A stretch of 64,000 bases of DNA from Heliopora coerulea. Lineage: Eukaryota; Cnidaria; Anthozoa; Scleralcyonacea; Helioporidae. The translations under genes and the position numbers were made by a program. The notes below the pieces were generated by a model that was not told where the DNA came from, searched no databases, and saw only the letters and a list, made by a program, of their open reading frames with translations. Where the stretch lies: contig JASJOG010000106.1 in the NCBI GenBank assembly GCA_030142905.1, positions 620,001 to 684,000 on the forward strand, read 5' to 3'. Every line of letters begins with the position of its first letter. The stretch's first letter is position 1. This document shows, piece by piece, positions 24,791-35,040 of the stretch.

Positions 24791-26532
24791 GTCGAAGTGC
24801 TGACGATCCGGTCTTGTCTAAAACTACACACGAGTGAGCACAACTAGGAAACGGGAAAACACGAATGGAACACGATTAAAACCTTGAAAAACAATCGATT
24901 TATCTTTGATAAACTTGTCGGCCATGATTTTGTTCCAAATTGCCGAGCAAATATATTTTGCAATAGTTCTTTGCAGCTTGGCAATTAACTGACAATATGG
25001 GGAGAGAAACCTAGTGTATTGTCTTTGTCTTTATTTTAAAATCTCACTGTTCCTTATGCTATTTAGTTTTCCATTAATCCAGTTTATTTTTGGCCAGCTG
25101 TAAAAGGCCTAATCTCTTCCTTTCAATGCTTCTTTGCGCCTGCGACATTGAAAACACGAAGACTCGGCAATCTTTTCTGAAATTATCTTATACAGGCTAG
25201 GTGCCAGGAATTCCCCTAGGCAGGGGCCCACGTCCCCGACAGAGGGGATAAAGCAGAGAGGCCAGGACCACGCTTCCCTCATAATCTTCTTATTTGAAGA
25301 TCAAGAACACTTCATTTTTCACAAGAATAATTGCGACAACTAACAAGAAGTTTCTTTTTTTTGCCAATGATTTGCCATGGAGAGAAGAGTCTGTTATCTT
25401 ACGGAATAAATCTGTAACAAGTACTTATAGTTAGTACAATATCTAAATGTGCAATCGTCAGTAAAAATTCTCCTGAGGAATTGACTTTTCCCTGACAGGT
25501 GCGCTAATGAGGTCCCCTGACGAAGGGATGTAGTTTCCACCGATCCCCTCTGGCGCCACCCCTGATCTCATCATTCAATTAGAGGAAGTTACGCTTCAAT
25601 ATGAACCACAACAGGACAAGTGGAACACAATTCAGTAAAACAATATAAAAGTGATGCCAGCGCTAAATGACACACGATGTTCAAATTTTCTTCGAACGAG
25701 TTATAATTTTGCTGTTATCTTCAGTGCGATTGCGACATATAACTCATTTCAATTAAAATCGTCTCATTTTCATCATCCGTCTCAGTCCTGACGGATAATT
25801 CAATGAAAATCCGAGCCTTGATTATATGTTCAAGAAACCAGCGAATTTATGCTTCAACAAGACCCAAAATGTTCGTGTTCTCTTTGCATGACGTGCTCAT
25901 GTGTTTTGTGCAAGCACCTAACATGTTTAAATAACAAACACAAAAGTGGCATTTAGCACGTGAAATGGTTTTACTGACAGCCGATGAAGAAAGGGATTCA
26001 AGAGGGACAGCTGTTATGGATATTAATAATTGCTGATGAAAATTTGTCTATCTTATGTTTCAGGATTTTACACATTCGTACTCTTTGCATTTTTCCGATT
26101 AGAAATAAATATATCTTGCCTTTCGAAAATTTCATATTCATGGAGATTTTCGAGTTCAAAATTTTGAATTTTGTAGTCTGGTCGGGAGAAAAAAAAAAAC
26201 CAAAACAAACCCTAGTAACTACTAACCGGAAATGACGTCATATTGGGAAGAGGTTTCTGATGTTTGAAAAGCACCTCGAGATCTGTCAGTTCAATTGTTA
26301 TGAAAATTTCGAAGATAATCGTCCTCCACGATTCCTATGTTTTGGTCAGGGTTTTGTCATGGGGGTTATATTGTAAAAGTTACTGACATTCATATTCCAC
26401 ATTACTTAATTTTTGTTCTTTTGGGGTTATTATATTTGGTAGCCCCTGTCAACTAACGGTGTAAAAGGCTGGTGATACATTCCATCAGTAAACGTGGGAT
26501 GAAGGGCCATAAACAATGAAGGAAAACGATGG

Positions 26533-26535
<3 letters not shown>
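24791..26535. other. Unassigned non-coding stretch
   Basis: Short open frames only, none with a recognisable domain. GC-richer patches lie near 25195-25270 and 25500-25565. I see no gene, RNA or named repeat. Confidence 0.5.

Positions 26536-26570
<35 letters not shown>
26536..26570. repeat. (TA)n microsatellite
   Basis: About 16 TA dinucleotides in a row. A shorter (TA) run occurs at 28676-28690, beyond the other end of PLE-2. Confidence 0.95.
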
Positions 26571-26577
<7 letters not shown>

Positions 26578-26699
26578 GACAAATATAGACAAATATATCT
26601 TGAGTGAAACCATATACAGGCAGAGTGCTCGATACCGAAGTAGAGTAAAATATGAGAGAAGTGTGAGACAAAACTCGGATTACTTCATAGAACTTTTTA

Positions 26700-26755
26700 A
26701 TCACGACAAATTTGTTTCGTATGGCAAGCTAAGTTTGCCACACTCGTCAGATGAT
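26700..26755 (-). ncRNA. Hammerhead ribozyme motif of PLE-2
   Basis: On the minus strand the order is: stem I strand ATCAT; core CTGACGA; stem II GTGTGGCAA with TTGCCATAC (9 pairs, one G-U) around a 7-base loop; GAAA; stem III CAAATTTG; then TC; then stem I strand GTGAT, which pairs with ATCAT (5 pairs). C15.2-G16.2 and the GUC cleavage triplet are as required. The core base U7 is C, a position that tolerates change. Penelope-like elements are known to carry such ribozymes. It lies 62 bp past the GIY-YIG stop of PLE-2 on the same strand. Self-cleavage is predicted and untested. Confidence 0.85.
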
Positions 26756-26816
26756 AAATGAAATATAGCGTTATAGACTAAATAGGTGTCAGTTTACAAT
26801 AGTGTTTACAGTAGAG

Positions 26817-28698
26817 TTATTGGTTGTTTAATAGGAATATCTTTCTGTGCCTGCATGTAGTTATAAGTTCATTTCTTCTGTTGAGTGAGCTCAATTCCGG
26901 GTGGTAAATAATTAAAAAATTTTCATGAAGGCAAAGGTTACAACGTTTTGTTTTGTTAGAATAAGCCTTACATTTCCTGAGAATTTTCCATTTGATTGAG
27001 TATGGGACATTTGATTCTTTTAAGGACCAGATGTATTTACTAAGTTCTGTTGCGTGTTTCTTGTTCGTATCTTTGAATGAACTGCGGTGGTTATTGAACC
27101 TGGTTTTCAATCTGCCTGTAGTGAATCCAACGTACGTTTGAATTACGTTGTTGTCTTCTCTGGTTACCGTCGCTTGGTAAACGATGCTTTCTGCTAGGCA
27201 TTTTCCAGACAAAGGACAGGAAATTTTCTGTCGGCAGTTACACTCTCGGTTTTCGGTCTCGTCCGTTGTGGTTGTTTGCTGCGCTTTCTTGAGTAGAGAT
27301 TTGTTGTGAGCAGAGATTATGTTGTGGAAATTTGGCATGCAGCTGTAACTGAGTTTGAGGGTGTTTAGGATTTTCTGTTTAGGATTTTGTGCAGTGGATG
27401 GTCTGGTGGGAGGCATTCGTCGATGATTTTTTAGAAATTTGTGGCCTATATTTGTTGCTGCGTTGGAGTTGTATGGCGCATTAAACCATATGACGCGTCT
27501 GGTTCTTGAACGCTTTGGTTTCGCGGGTTTAGGATTAAACTTTAGCGTGTGATTGTATCCACTTTTTTGTAAGGCTTCCTGATACGGCGGAATGGCTGTA
27601 TCAAACGATTTTTTGTCTGATAATATTTTGGAGAGTCTTCTGTTGATTGATTCAGGTATGGTGCGTAGAATGGAAGGAGGATGATTGCGCGGCTGTTTAT
27701 ATACTGCAGTATGTTTCCCGGTTTCATAAATGGTTTGTAGGTGGCGGATCTAAGGTCTAGTGTGATGTCGAGGTAGTTAACGCATTTTTTGTTAGCTTCA
27801 ATGGTGATCTTGAGGCCGTGGTCATTAAATGTTTTGCAGATGTGTTTCTTGATATTTTCAATTTCTTTCGGTGATTTGTTAAAGGCAGCAAGTCCGTCGT
27901 CTCTGTAAAGTCCGATGTTGTTGTCATATAGCGGTGTTAGTTTTGACAGTAGGAAGGAGCCGACAATTTCACATGTCTCTGCTCCGTCAAACGAACCCAT
28001 CGTCACGTCAAAAAGCGAGGTCGATGATTTCTTGCACCAAGTTGTGTTTTCGTCGAAGAGAACGGATTTCTTTGCCTGGATAATAATGTTTTTTTCGTCT
28101 TCGGTTATTTCGTCGTAGTTTGATGCAACAGTCAGGGCATCTAGAAGTAATTTTTCAGATATCGAGGGGTAGAAGTCAACTATGTCGAAGCTGATAAACG
28201 AGCGGTCTGATTTATCTGTCAGCTCGTTGAACCAGATAATAACTGAGTCAGTATTTTTCCATTGGTTTAGTTTTGTAGAATTGGCGATTTTGGAGTTGAT
28301 GCGTTGGAGGATTTGTTTGCAAATAATTCCGATTTCTGATTTTGATGGGTTTATAGTCTGTACGTGGGCTTGTTGTTGAAGTTGGGTTTGTGGTCTTTTA
28401 GCGTGATGAAGGAATTTTTAGTTGCGAAAGCGTCGATTCTGTTGTCGAGATCGAGATTTTGAGCAATTTTCTTTTCGGATGATATGATCTTGCTTTTTGC
28501 GTTGTCGGGAGCTTTCTTGTAGGATTTTGTAATTGTGGTGTTGAGTAATTGTTTGTATGAGGCAGCGTCCAGTCGGTAGAAGTTTGTGGTCTTGTCAGCA
28601 GCAACGAGTAGATTGTCGTCAGACAATCTACTTACCCGGTATGGGTTCGATTCACTTGGAAGAAGTACTATCCTTATATATATATATATATTCCCCAC
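26817..28698 (-). pseudogene. PLE-2: Penelope-like reverse transcriptase plus GIY-YIG, broken
   Basis: On the minus strand the N-terminal region (SDDNLLVAADKTTNFYRLD) runs in 28351-28698. A one-base frame change near 28350 moves to the frame holding [12 protein letters not shown] and then [12 protein letters not shown] (27542-28006), the palm motifs A and C. A stop and another frame change follow at about 27420-27545. The GIY-YIG domain is open at 26817-27416 (YQATVT...TYVGFTTGRLKTRFNNHRSSF) with a C-terminal cysteine-rich end (RCNLCLHENFLI). The YRDD active site differs from the YVDD of PLE-1, so this is a different subfamily. Three breaks make it inactive as it stands. Confidence 0.87.
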
Positions 28699-29451
28699 TA
28701 ATACTCTCCTGTGATATTTTTTCCACCACTCCTTATCTTCCTTCTAATTTAATAAAGTAAGGAACACCATGTACGCTTCAACATTGCACATTTTAACAAG
28801 TCTTATAAACACGTGTAAAACGTCTCACATTTTAAATACAACTGAGCAGTTGCTTACCCTGAAAGTAAATAACTTAGCTTGGAAAACGCTATCGTCTACC
28901 TTGAATTCCTTTGTTGCTGGCCATTCATGAAGCAGTGCTTGCTTCTTTGTAAAATGTCGTGAAAAGGGTCTTTATCTTTTCAACTGACCCTTTGGTAGGT
29001 ATGAAGAGAACTTATATACTTATGACCAGTTCAGTCGGATTTGATTCGACACTAATTTTGTGTACAAAAAATCTCGTCCGACTCACAACTCATGTTTACC
29101 AAGTTCTAGCACATTAAACCAACCAAACTAATCATTTTGCAATTTAAGTATACTTCTTCAAAATCCCACTGCGCTTTCGATGAGCATCCCGAAAGATCCT
29201 CAGAACATAAGTATCTCTTTGCAACCGTCTCTCAAATCAACCTTGTCCATGTGGAATATAGGAAAGTTATTTTGAAGCCCTTCAGGGACATGTGATTCAT
29301 TCACCGCGGGATACGCCCTCGGTGAATAATTAAATATCCCCTCAAAATAACCTGCACATATTGATGATTTTATCCGTTCAACATTCGGGTAGCAGTGTAG
29401 CTAACATATTTGAATTGTTAAAAATGCCATCGCTCAAAACACTTATTAATC
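28699..29451. other. Unassigned non-coding stretch
   Basis: AT-rich sequence between PLE-2 and the Polinton-like element. No frame, RNA or repeat was recognised. Confidence 0.5.
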
Positions 29452-29457
29452 TATTTA
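29452..29457. other. Target-site duplication, left (TATTTA)
   Basis: Six bases identical to 48 kb flank at 47996-48001, directly outside the inverted repeats. Confidence 0.9.
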
Positions 29458-30253
29458 AGTAGTAGTCTGTAATATCCGGATTCTGTCACATTTTGTCACA
29501 GGTTTTCAAAACATTTTCAAATTTGGTCATTTTCAAAGTGTCGTGGGGGGTTTCCCTTTTTATTGATGACGTCACTTTCGGTTTTGTTTGCATCACTTCC
29601 GGTTCGGATTTTGTCACATTTTCGGACACATTTTCAAATTTGGTCAAAATTTTTCAAAGTGTCGTGGGGGGTTTCCCTTTTTATTGATGACGTCACTTTC
29701 GGTTGCTTCGCTGAGAACTCCGTCCGATCGCTTACTTAACTTCCGGTCACTTTCATGAAATTAATTACGTTACCAAGAATTTCAAAACATTTTCAAATTT
29801 GGTCAAAATTTTTCAAAGTGTCGTAGGGGTTTCCCCAGGTTTTCAAAACATTTTCAAATTTGTATAACATTTTCATATTTTCATTAATTTTGAAAAAATT
29901 GAAACAAATAATTTAATTTTTTTAAAAAAGCGCGAAACGCAAAGCGTTTCGACGCTCAAATCACTCAAATCACTTGTTTTTGTGTTTTTCATTTAATGAA
30001 CAAATATGACACCAAAATGACAAATTTGGTCAAAATTTTTCAGTGTCACAGGGGAATACCCTCAACATTCCAAACATTCCAAACATTCCATACATGCCTA
30101 ATCTCCCTAACAACCAGCCTAACTCGATGTAAACAAAAAAACTATTTTTAGTTTGCTCCGTTGTTAGGGAGATCTGGAATGTATGGAATGTGGGAAAACC
30201 CCTCAACGACTGGTGGGGGAAATTACCTTTTTTGACAGAATTTTAAGGAAACA
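29458..30253 (+). repeat. Left terminal inverted repeat, about 796 bp
   Basis: It matches the complement of 47402-47995 nearly base for base, except for an extra internal block of about 250 bp (near 29530-29780) made of duplicated TTTTCAAAACATTTTCAAAT and CAAAGTGTCGTGGGGGTTTC segments. It contains the hairpin GAAACGCAAAGCGTTTC (29934-29950). No gene is present. Confidence 0.92.
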
Positions 30254-30326
30254 TTTTGGACAAAAGTAAAAACTCTAATAACCCTATAAAGATACATTGA
30301 TTTTAAGAATTTTGTTTTGAATAAAA

Positions 30327-30530
30327 ATGTATGATATAGTTTTAAGAAATACTAATAGATATTTATTTACAATATGTAAAAAATGCTTGAAAATTATAAA
30401 TTTTTACCTAAGATTTAGTAAATTGTTTAGATTTTTTTGGAATGATATTTTTAAACTTTATATTTATATTTTAGAACCTAGAACATTTCGATGTAAAATT
30501 TGTGGAAAAATTAGTTATTATCAAGAATAA
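30327..30530 (+). CDS. Small CxxC protein, hypothetical
   Basis: The 67-residue frame is preceded by AATAAAA and lies just inside the left inverted repeat. It has two CxxC pairs, ICKKC near residue 17 and CKIC near residue 57, that could form a zinc ribbon. The rest is basic and aromatic-rich. I do not recognise the family, and an AT-rich random frame cannot be excluded. Confidence 0.35.
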   Translation: MYDIVLRNTNRYLFTICKKCLKIINFYLRFSKLFRFFWNDIFKLYIYILEPRTFRCKICGKISYYQE

Positions 30531-30548
30531 AAAAATAATAAATAAAAA

Positions 30549-31022
30549 ATAGGAAATTGTATATCATCAAAAACAAATAATAAAAATAATTCCAATAAGG
30601 ATTCAGGAAAGGATACAAAGTTAGATTTAAATCTTGATGGTTATCCACCAATAAATTTTAGAAAAATTCAAAAAAGTGGTTTTAGAATCGGAGCTCATGT
30701 TGATGTTGGAATGAAAGATTTTGAAGCCGGAATGACGTTTGGGAAAAATAATATACATGAAATTCAGTTTTCAGAAAATAATAATCATTTGAAATTGTTA
30801 AAATCTTTAGAAAATGAAGACCGCGAAGCGGACCGAAGGTCAACAAACAATGAGCGAAGCGAACAAGTTCGCATCTCAAAAGAAAAAGATAAAATAATAA
30901 ATACACTTATGAGTGAATTAACCAGAAAAGACACAACGCAAAGCGTGGGTGCACCTTTGGTGCTGAGACCTTCGGTCGATGAAACCCGTGTTAAACCTTC
31001 ATCTTCAGAATCTACAGAATAA
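30549..31022 (+). pseudogene. Acidic/basic small protein with myristoylation-like N-terminus, start codon lost
   Basis: The frame is open for about 157 codons but the codon at the expected start reads ATA (30549-30551), preceded by AATAAAAA as at other genes of the element. The next residues are GNCISSK, the pattern of an N-myristoylation signal if a Met preceded it. The middle (INFRKIQKSGFRIGAHVDV) is unrecognised. The C-terminal half is largely made of triloop palindrome modules (30821-30977) read as DREADRRST and TQSVGAPLVLRPSVD. The next ATG is 30711. The gene converges with the small protein on the minus strand, with a hairpin between them. Confidence 0.5.
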
Positions 31023-31027
31023 TTTTT

Positions 31028-31058
31028 AATTTTATAATACAATATATATTATAAAATT
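31028..31058. terminator. AT hairpin between convergent genes
   Basis: AATTTTATAATA and TATTATAAAATT form a perfect 12-bp stem around a 7-base loop. It sits exactly between the stop of the rightward gene (31022) and the stop of the leftward gene (31057), so it could end both transcripts. Hairpin-marked transcript ends are known in Mimivirus. Use of the rule here is inference. Confidence 0.6.
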
Positions 31059-31668
31059 ATTCAGTTTGACTTGTTGACGGCTCACTACCGTCTTGACGGA
31101 CAGCTCCGCTGCAGCTTCGCTGAAGCTTTGCTTCTGAGCCCGAAGGGCGATGCGGAGACCTCTGGTCGATGTCGTCTTTTTTGCTATGTTTTTTAATCAC
31201 ATGTTTTCCAACTGTAACTCCACCAGATAATATTCCAAGATATGGTAAATATGGACTTATTTTTTCAACTACAGATTTTACATCTCTTTTTAATAATTTA
31301 TCTTTTACCAGTTCTTTTTCCAATTCTTCACTGCTTTCAATTGCTTCTAACCCTCCTAATAAATCTGCAGATTTACTAATTAGTAAATCTGTTAAAAATA
31401 CGTTTGCTTTTTCTGCTTGTTTTACTTCATATTCAGCATAAATTTTTAATATAACTTTATCACTTGATTTTTTCAAATTTTGTACTGATTGACTAATTTC
31501 CCCATCTTCAGACAATTTTATCAATTCTTCTCGTTTTTTCATTACTTCTTTTTTAACATCTTGCGTTTGCTTTTCTTCACTTGCAGCTTCGCTGCGGAGA
31601 GCTTCGCTCGATGCGGTTGTACTTGTCTCAATTTGCGGGACTTCTACATGTTCACTATTTTCACTCAT
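31057..31668 (-). CDS. Small Polinton protein, conserved, function unknown
   Basis: The 203 residues are intact, start ATAAATG, and overlap the ATPase stop by 8 bp. Residues about 80-165 (FLTDLLISK...LGGLEAIESSEELEKEL...PYLPYLGILSGG) are shared with the broken copy at 19428-19932, so this core is conserved. The N-terminus carries a palindrome-encoded insert (SSEALRSEAAS, 31582-31618). The C-terminal 40 residues come from five palindromes in tandem (31101-31167). These two parts have no counterpart in the older copy. The hydrophobic PYLGILSGGV may touch membrane. Role unknown, probably virion-related from its place beside the capsid and ATPase genes. Confidence 0.7.
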   Translation of the reverse strand: MSENSEHVEVPQIETSTTASSEALRSEAASEEKQTQDVKKEVMKKREELIKLSEDGEISQSVQNLKKSSDKVILKIYAEYEVKQAEKANVFLTDLLISKSADLLGGLEAIESSEELEKELVKDKLLKRDVKSVVEKISPYLPYLGILSGGVTVGKHVIKKHSKKDDIDQRSPHRPSGSEAKLQRSCSGAVRQDGSEPSTSQTE

Positions 31669-32305
31669 TTATTTTATAACCAAATGGAAAAATTAAATTA
31701 ATTTCCAAGCATGAATATTTTTTTGTTATTAACGTTTCTAAAATTTTATCCAATTCTGTGCGGTTGTCTACACCGCCTGCGGACCGTAGGTCTAAATATT
31801 CTTGAATTATTGTTGTCATATCTTTTTTATTCGGGTTATAAAATGTAACCAATTTTGAAATATTTTCTCTAAATGGTTTAGCAATAGATGTCAACTGCTG
31901 CGTTATAACTACAACGGAAAGATTATAATGTTTAGCACTAAATCCTAATTTAACCAACTCGCTTGTTCTATTTTTGACATTTTTTCCACTTGCACAATCA
32001 TCCAATATGATTAAACTTTTACTTCCTTTTGAAAAGTCAACTATAAATTTTAACCAATCTTCAACATTATCTTGGTCACAAGGAATAGCAATAAAATCTT
32101 CATCTTTATCATATTTCCAATTTTCATAAGTTTTATTCCATTCAAATGTCGGACAAATTAAAAAAATATAATCAAAATAATTTTTATATTTATTTTCTAT
32201 AAAATCTAAAAGATATTTTGTTTTTCCACAAGCAGTCATTCCAACAATTAGCATATTAAATGGTTTTTTGTTACCCACTTCGTATTCAGATTTACTGTTA
32301 TTCAT
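31661..32305 (-). CDS. FtsK/HerA-type genome-packaging ATPase
   Basis: The 214-residue P-loop ATPase has Walker A GMTACGKT (residues about 22-29), Walker B SLIILDDCA near residue 105 and a sensor-like TQQL near 150. This family pumps viral DNA into preformed capsids in Polintons, virophages and NCLDV. It is intact, with a palindrome-encoded DLRSAGGVDN segment (31767-31793) near its C-terminus. It lies 10 bp downstream of the capsid gene, the usual partner, and overlaps the next gene by 8 bp. Confidence 0.92.
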   Translation of the reverse strand: MNNSKSEYEVGNKKPFNMLIVGMTACGKTKYLLDFIENKYKNYFDYIFLICPTFEWNKTYENWKYDKDEDFIAIPCDQDNVEDWLKFIVDFSKGSKSLIILDDCASGKNVKNRTSELVKLGFSAKHYNLSVVVITQQLTSIAKPFRENISKLVTFYNPNKKDMTTIIQEYLDLRSAGGVDNRTELDKILETLITKKYSCLEINLIFPFGYKINE

Positions 32306-32315
32306 TTTTTATTTT

Positions 32316-33554
32316 TTAAAATTGAATTGATGAACTATCTTTATTTACAATGTTTAACAATCCATCACTTATCACAAATATATGACACATTACATTTGCA
32401 GAAATAGCAGTTTTTTTAATTTCTAACAACAATCCAGACTGTGTGTTTACTAATTTTTTACCATTCCCATAAACAAAGTTATCATCTAATGTTCTTAAAT
32501 CCACACATAATGCAAATGAATCTTTATAAAATTTTTCAATACTCATGACTGAATCACAGTCAGAATATCCGCAGTGAAATATTCTAAATGCTTCTTCAAA
32601 AAATCTTCTTTTTGGCATACCTTGAGAATATATACTATTTGGTACTCCTTCAACAGAAATTTTAACCTCTGTTATATTTGGATAAACAAATTGTTCACTA
32701 TCCGTGACAGTTTTATTTCTAAATAACAGCACAACTGCTTTCATACTCTTCCGCGGAATATTTATGGTTTCATTATGTAAAGTTGCATCTTTATTCCATT
32801 CTACTGTTTTCATCAAAGTTACATAATTATATGATAATGATCTTCCTGTGGTGTAATTTGATAAAACATCAATTGCCAAATCTTGATTTTCAATTGTTTC
32901 ATACTTTAATTCTAAATTTTCCAATGTATATCCACCAACACTTTGTCCACTTTGTGCTACCATAATTTCACTAGCTTTTGGAAAAGTTAAAATGTATTGA
33001 AAATTGTTAATCATTCCATAAGGGGCATATAGTCCATGATCTGAAAGTATTTTTTCCAATTTTAAACACTGTTTTGTTCCATAAATATCATACATTAATT
33101 TATCACTAACTTTTTGTACATTTCCACTTGTTGCTCCACTATCATCTTTTGAAATTAATTTTCTGAGGTTTTCTCGAGGGATACCGTATTCAACCATATC
33201 TGCTCTTTCATATTTCGGTTTCCACAAATCTTTGTAAATTTCTATTAAAGATTCTCCACTATTATCGTAAACAATTTCTCCAGCAAATTTAACAACCAAT
33301 CTTTTCTTTAACAATTTTGATAAATTATTTAAAAACCACGATTTAGTATTTGCATTTTTAAAATTAAATAACAATTTTAATGAATCAGGAACAAGACACA
33401 AATTCAGATTTAATTTTGGAATATCTATATAAAGTTCTTCTTCTGGATTTACTTTATTTGGATTCCAAGTTACAACATGTCTTGTTCTGTTTCCTTTAAT
33501 TTCACTCATTTTCGATCTTTTATATTCTGGATATAGTTCATTTACTCTATTCAT
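32316..33554 (-). CDS. Putative major capsid protein
   Basis: The 412 residues are intact. The protein is beta-rich by composition, with no signal peptide or membrane segment. It aligns over its whole length with the truncated copy at 17698-18807. Its position, followed directly by the packaging ATPase, is the classic capsid-ATPase pair. The length fits small double jelly-roll capsid proteins (about 400-650). I recognise the family as common in cnidarian Polinton-like elements but cannot prove the fold from sequence. It is the longest leftward gene and has no disabling change and no obvious palindrome insert. Confidence 0.65.
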   Translation of the reverse strand: MNRVNELYPEYKRSKMSEIKGNRTRHVVTWNPNKVNPEEELYIDIPKLNLNLCLVPDSLKLLFNFKNANTKSWFLNNLSKLLKKRLVVKFAGEIVYDNSGESLIEIYKDLWKPKYERADMVEYGIPRENLRKLISKDDSGATSGNVQKVSDKLMYDIYGTKQCLKLEKILSDHGLYAPYGMINNFQYILTFPKASEIMVAQSGQSVGGYTLENLELKYETIENQDLAIDVLSNYTTGRSLSYNYVTLMKTVEWNKDATLHNETINIPRKSMKAVVLLFRNKTVTDSEQFVYPNITEVKISVEGVPNSIYSQGMPKRRFFEEAFRIFHCGYSDCDSVMSIEKFYKDSFALCVDLRTLDDNFVYGNGKKLVNTQSGLLLEIKKTAISANVMCHIFVISDGLLNIVNKDSSSIQF

Positions 33555-33560
33555 TTTTTA

Positions 33561-35035
33561 TTATACAAAAATTAAAAATTTTTGTTTTATAAAAAAAAAT
33601 TTATTTAATTTATCAGCTTCGATGTTCGCTCGCTTCACCGTTCGTTCGAGCTCCTTTGCTGCTGTGCTGAGACCTTCGGTCGATCGCTTATATTCTTCAT
33701 ACACATGTGCATATAAAAAGTATACAATGGCAATAGCTAATATCCATAGATTTTTAGCAAGAAAGGCAATACCTTTTGCACCCCATGATAATATTTGAGA
33801 AATTAAATTTAAAACTGCTGAAATGACTGCACCAAAATTTTTACCTATACTTGCAATTGCTTTTCCTAAATTTCCAACCGCTTTTGCACCTTGTTTTAAT
33901 GCGTTTCTTGCCCTTATAACTATTGCTGTAATTATACCTGCTACAGAAATAGCAACTGCTGATAAACCTAATAAATTTTCTTTTGCGCATTTTTTAAATT
34001 TTTCTAATCTTCCAAGGTCAGATTCTTCAGCATTTTCATTTAAAATCTGTATTCCTTCTTCACTAATTGGTCTTTCATTATTTTCAAGTCTCATTTTATC
34101 TGCTTGAAGTTTTGCAATTTCTGAAAAACTTTTATATATACTTTTTTGGGGTTCAGCTGTTTCTAAATCAGATTTATTTTTCCAATGTTGATGCTCTCTA
34201 TCAAATCCATCAATTTTTCCACGTATAACTTCTTTTTCTTTAATTTTCTGATAGATTGGAGTCAATACCCTCCAAATATACTAGTCCTCTAAATTCTCTT
34301 AATTCATTTCTTTCAAATAATGTTCGTCTTGGGTCTTGTTCATTATCAATGAATTTTTTTAAATTATTTTCACCAATTATATTATCAGTTTTAGTTTGAA
34401 TTTCTAAAATAGAATCATTAGTGATAGAATTGACAACTTCACTTTCAAAATAACCATCATCACCTTCAGCAAACAGCTTCGCTGTTAAATTGTCTCCACG
34501 CTTCGCGACGGCTACGCCGATTCTTTGTTCTATTACCGCACTTGGAGTTTTTTCATATTCTTTTTTTGCTTTTTTCATATAATCATTAAATTCATCAACA
34601 TTTCTTATTTTTTTTGGTAAATAACTTTGGTTCATTGTTATCATTGACATTACCAATTTTTTTTCCTCTGAATATAATAGAATAATTTTTATTTTTTTCA
34701 TCAAAAACAAATTCTGTTTTGTCTAATAATATACTATTATTTGGTCCGTTTTTCTTTTCAAGACGAATTTTAAATATTTCTCGAAAATCTTTTTTTGTAT
34801 CTGTAGTTATTCGTCTTTTCATATTTCCAGCAACTTTTTTTAATTTTGATAACGTTTCAACCCTATTAAATTTGCTATTTTGATTTTCTGTGTTTATTAT
34901 GTTTATGCTTATATTATGATCATCAGGGTCATCCCCACCAAAACTTGTTTCTCCTTCTTCGTCCTCACGGTCTTCCTCTTCTTCTTCTTCTATGTTTCTA
35001 TTTCTCATTTCTATATCATCAAAACCTTCATCCAT
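33561..35035 (-). pseudogene. Conserved membrane structural protein, broken by two frame changes
   Basis: Three overlapping minus-strand frames (34595-35035, 34240-34710, 33561-34265) read as one ancestral protein of nearly 490 residues. The N-terminus is highly acidic (EEEEEEDREDEEGE). The middle has ESEVVNSITNDSI and IIGENNLKKFI. The last part has a strongly hydrophobic segment (LLGLSAVAISVAGIITAIVI) and a second one (LWILAIAIVYFLYAHVY) near the end. The breaks lie in a poly-A run near 34620 and near 34260. Palindromes add residues at 34471-34530 and in the tail (33613-33680). The place between capsid and integrase suggests a virion membrane or core protein. Function is unknown. Confidence 0.65.
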
Positions 35036-35040
35036 TTATT

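Noticed and set aside
28609..28632. Perfect 10-bp palindrome (GTAGATTGTC with GACAATCTAC) as a second ribozyme
   Set aside because: It contains CTGACGA but no following GAAA and lies inside PLE-2 coding sequence.
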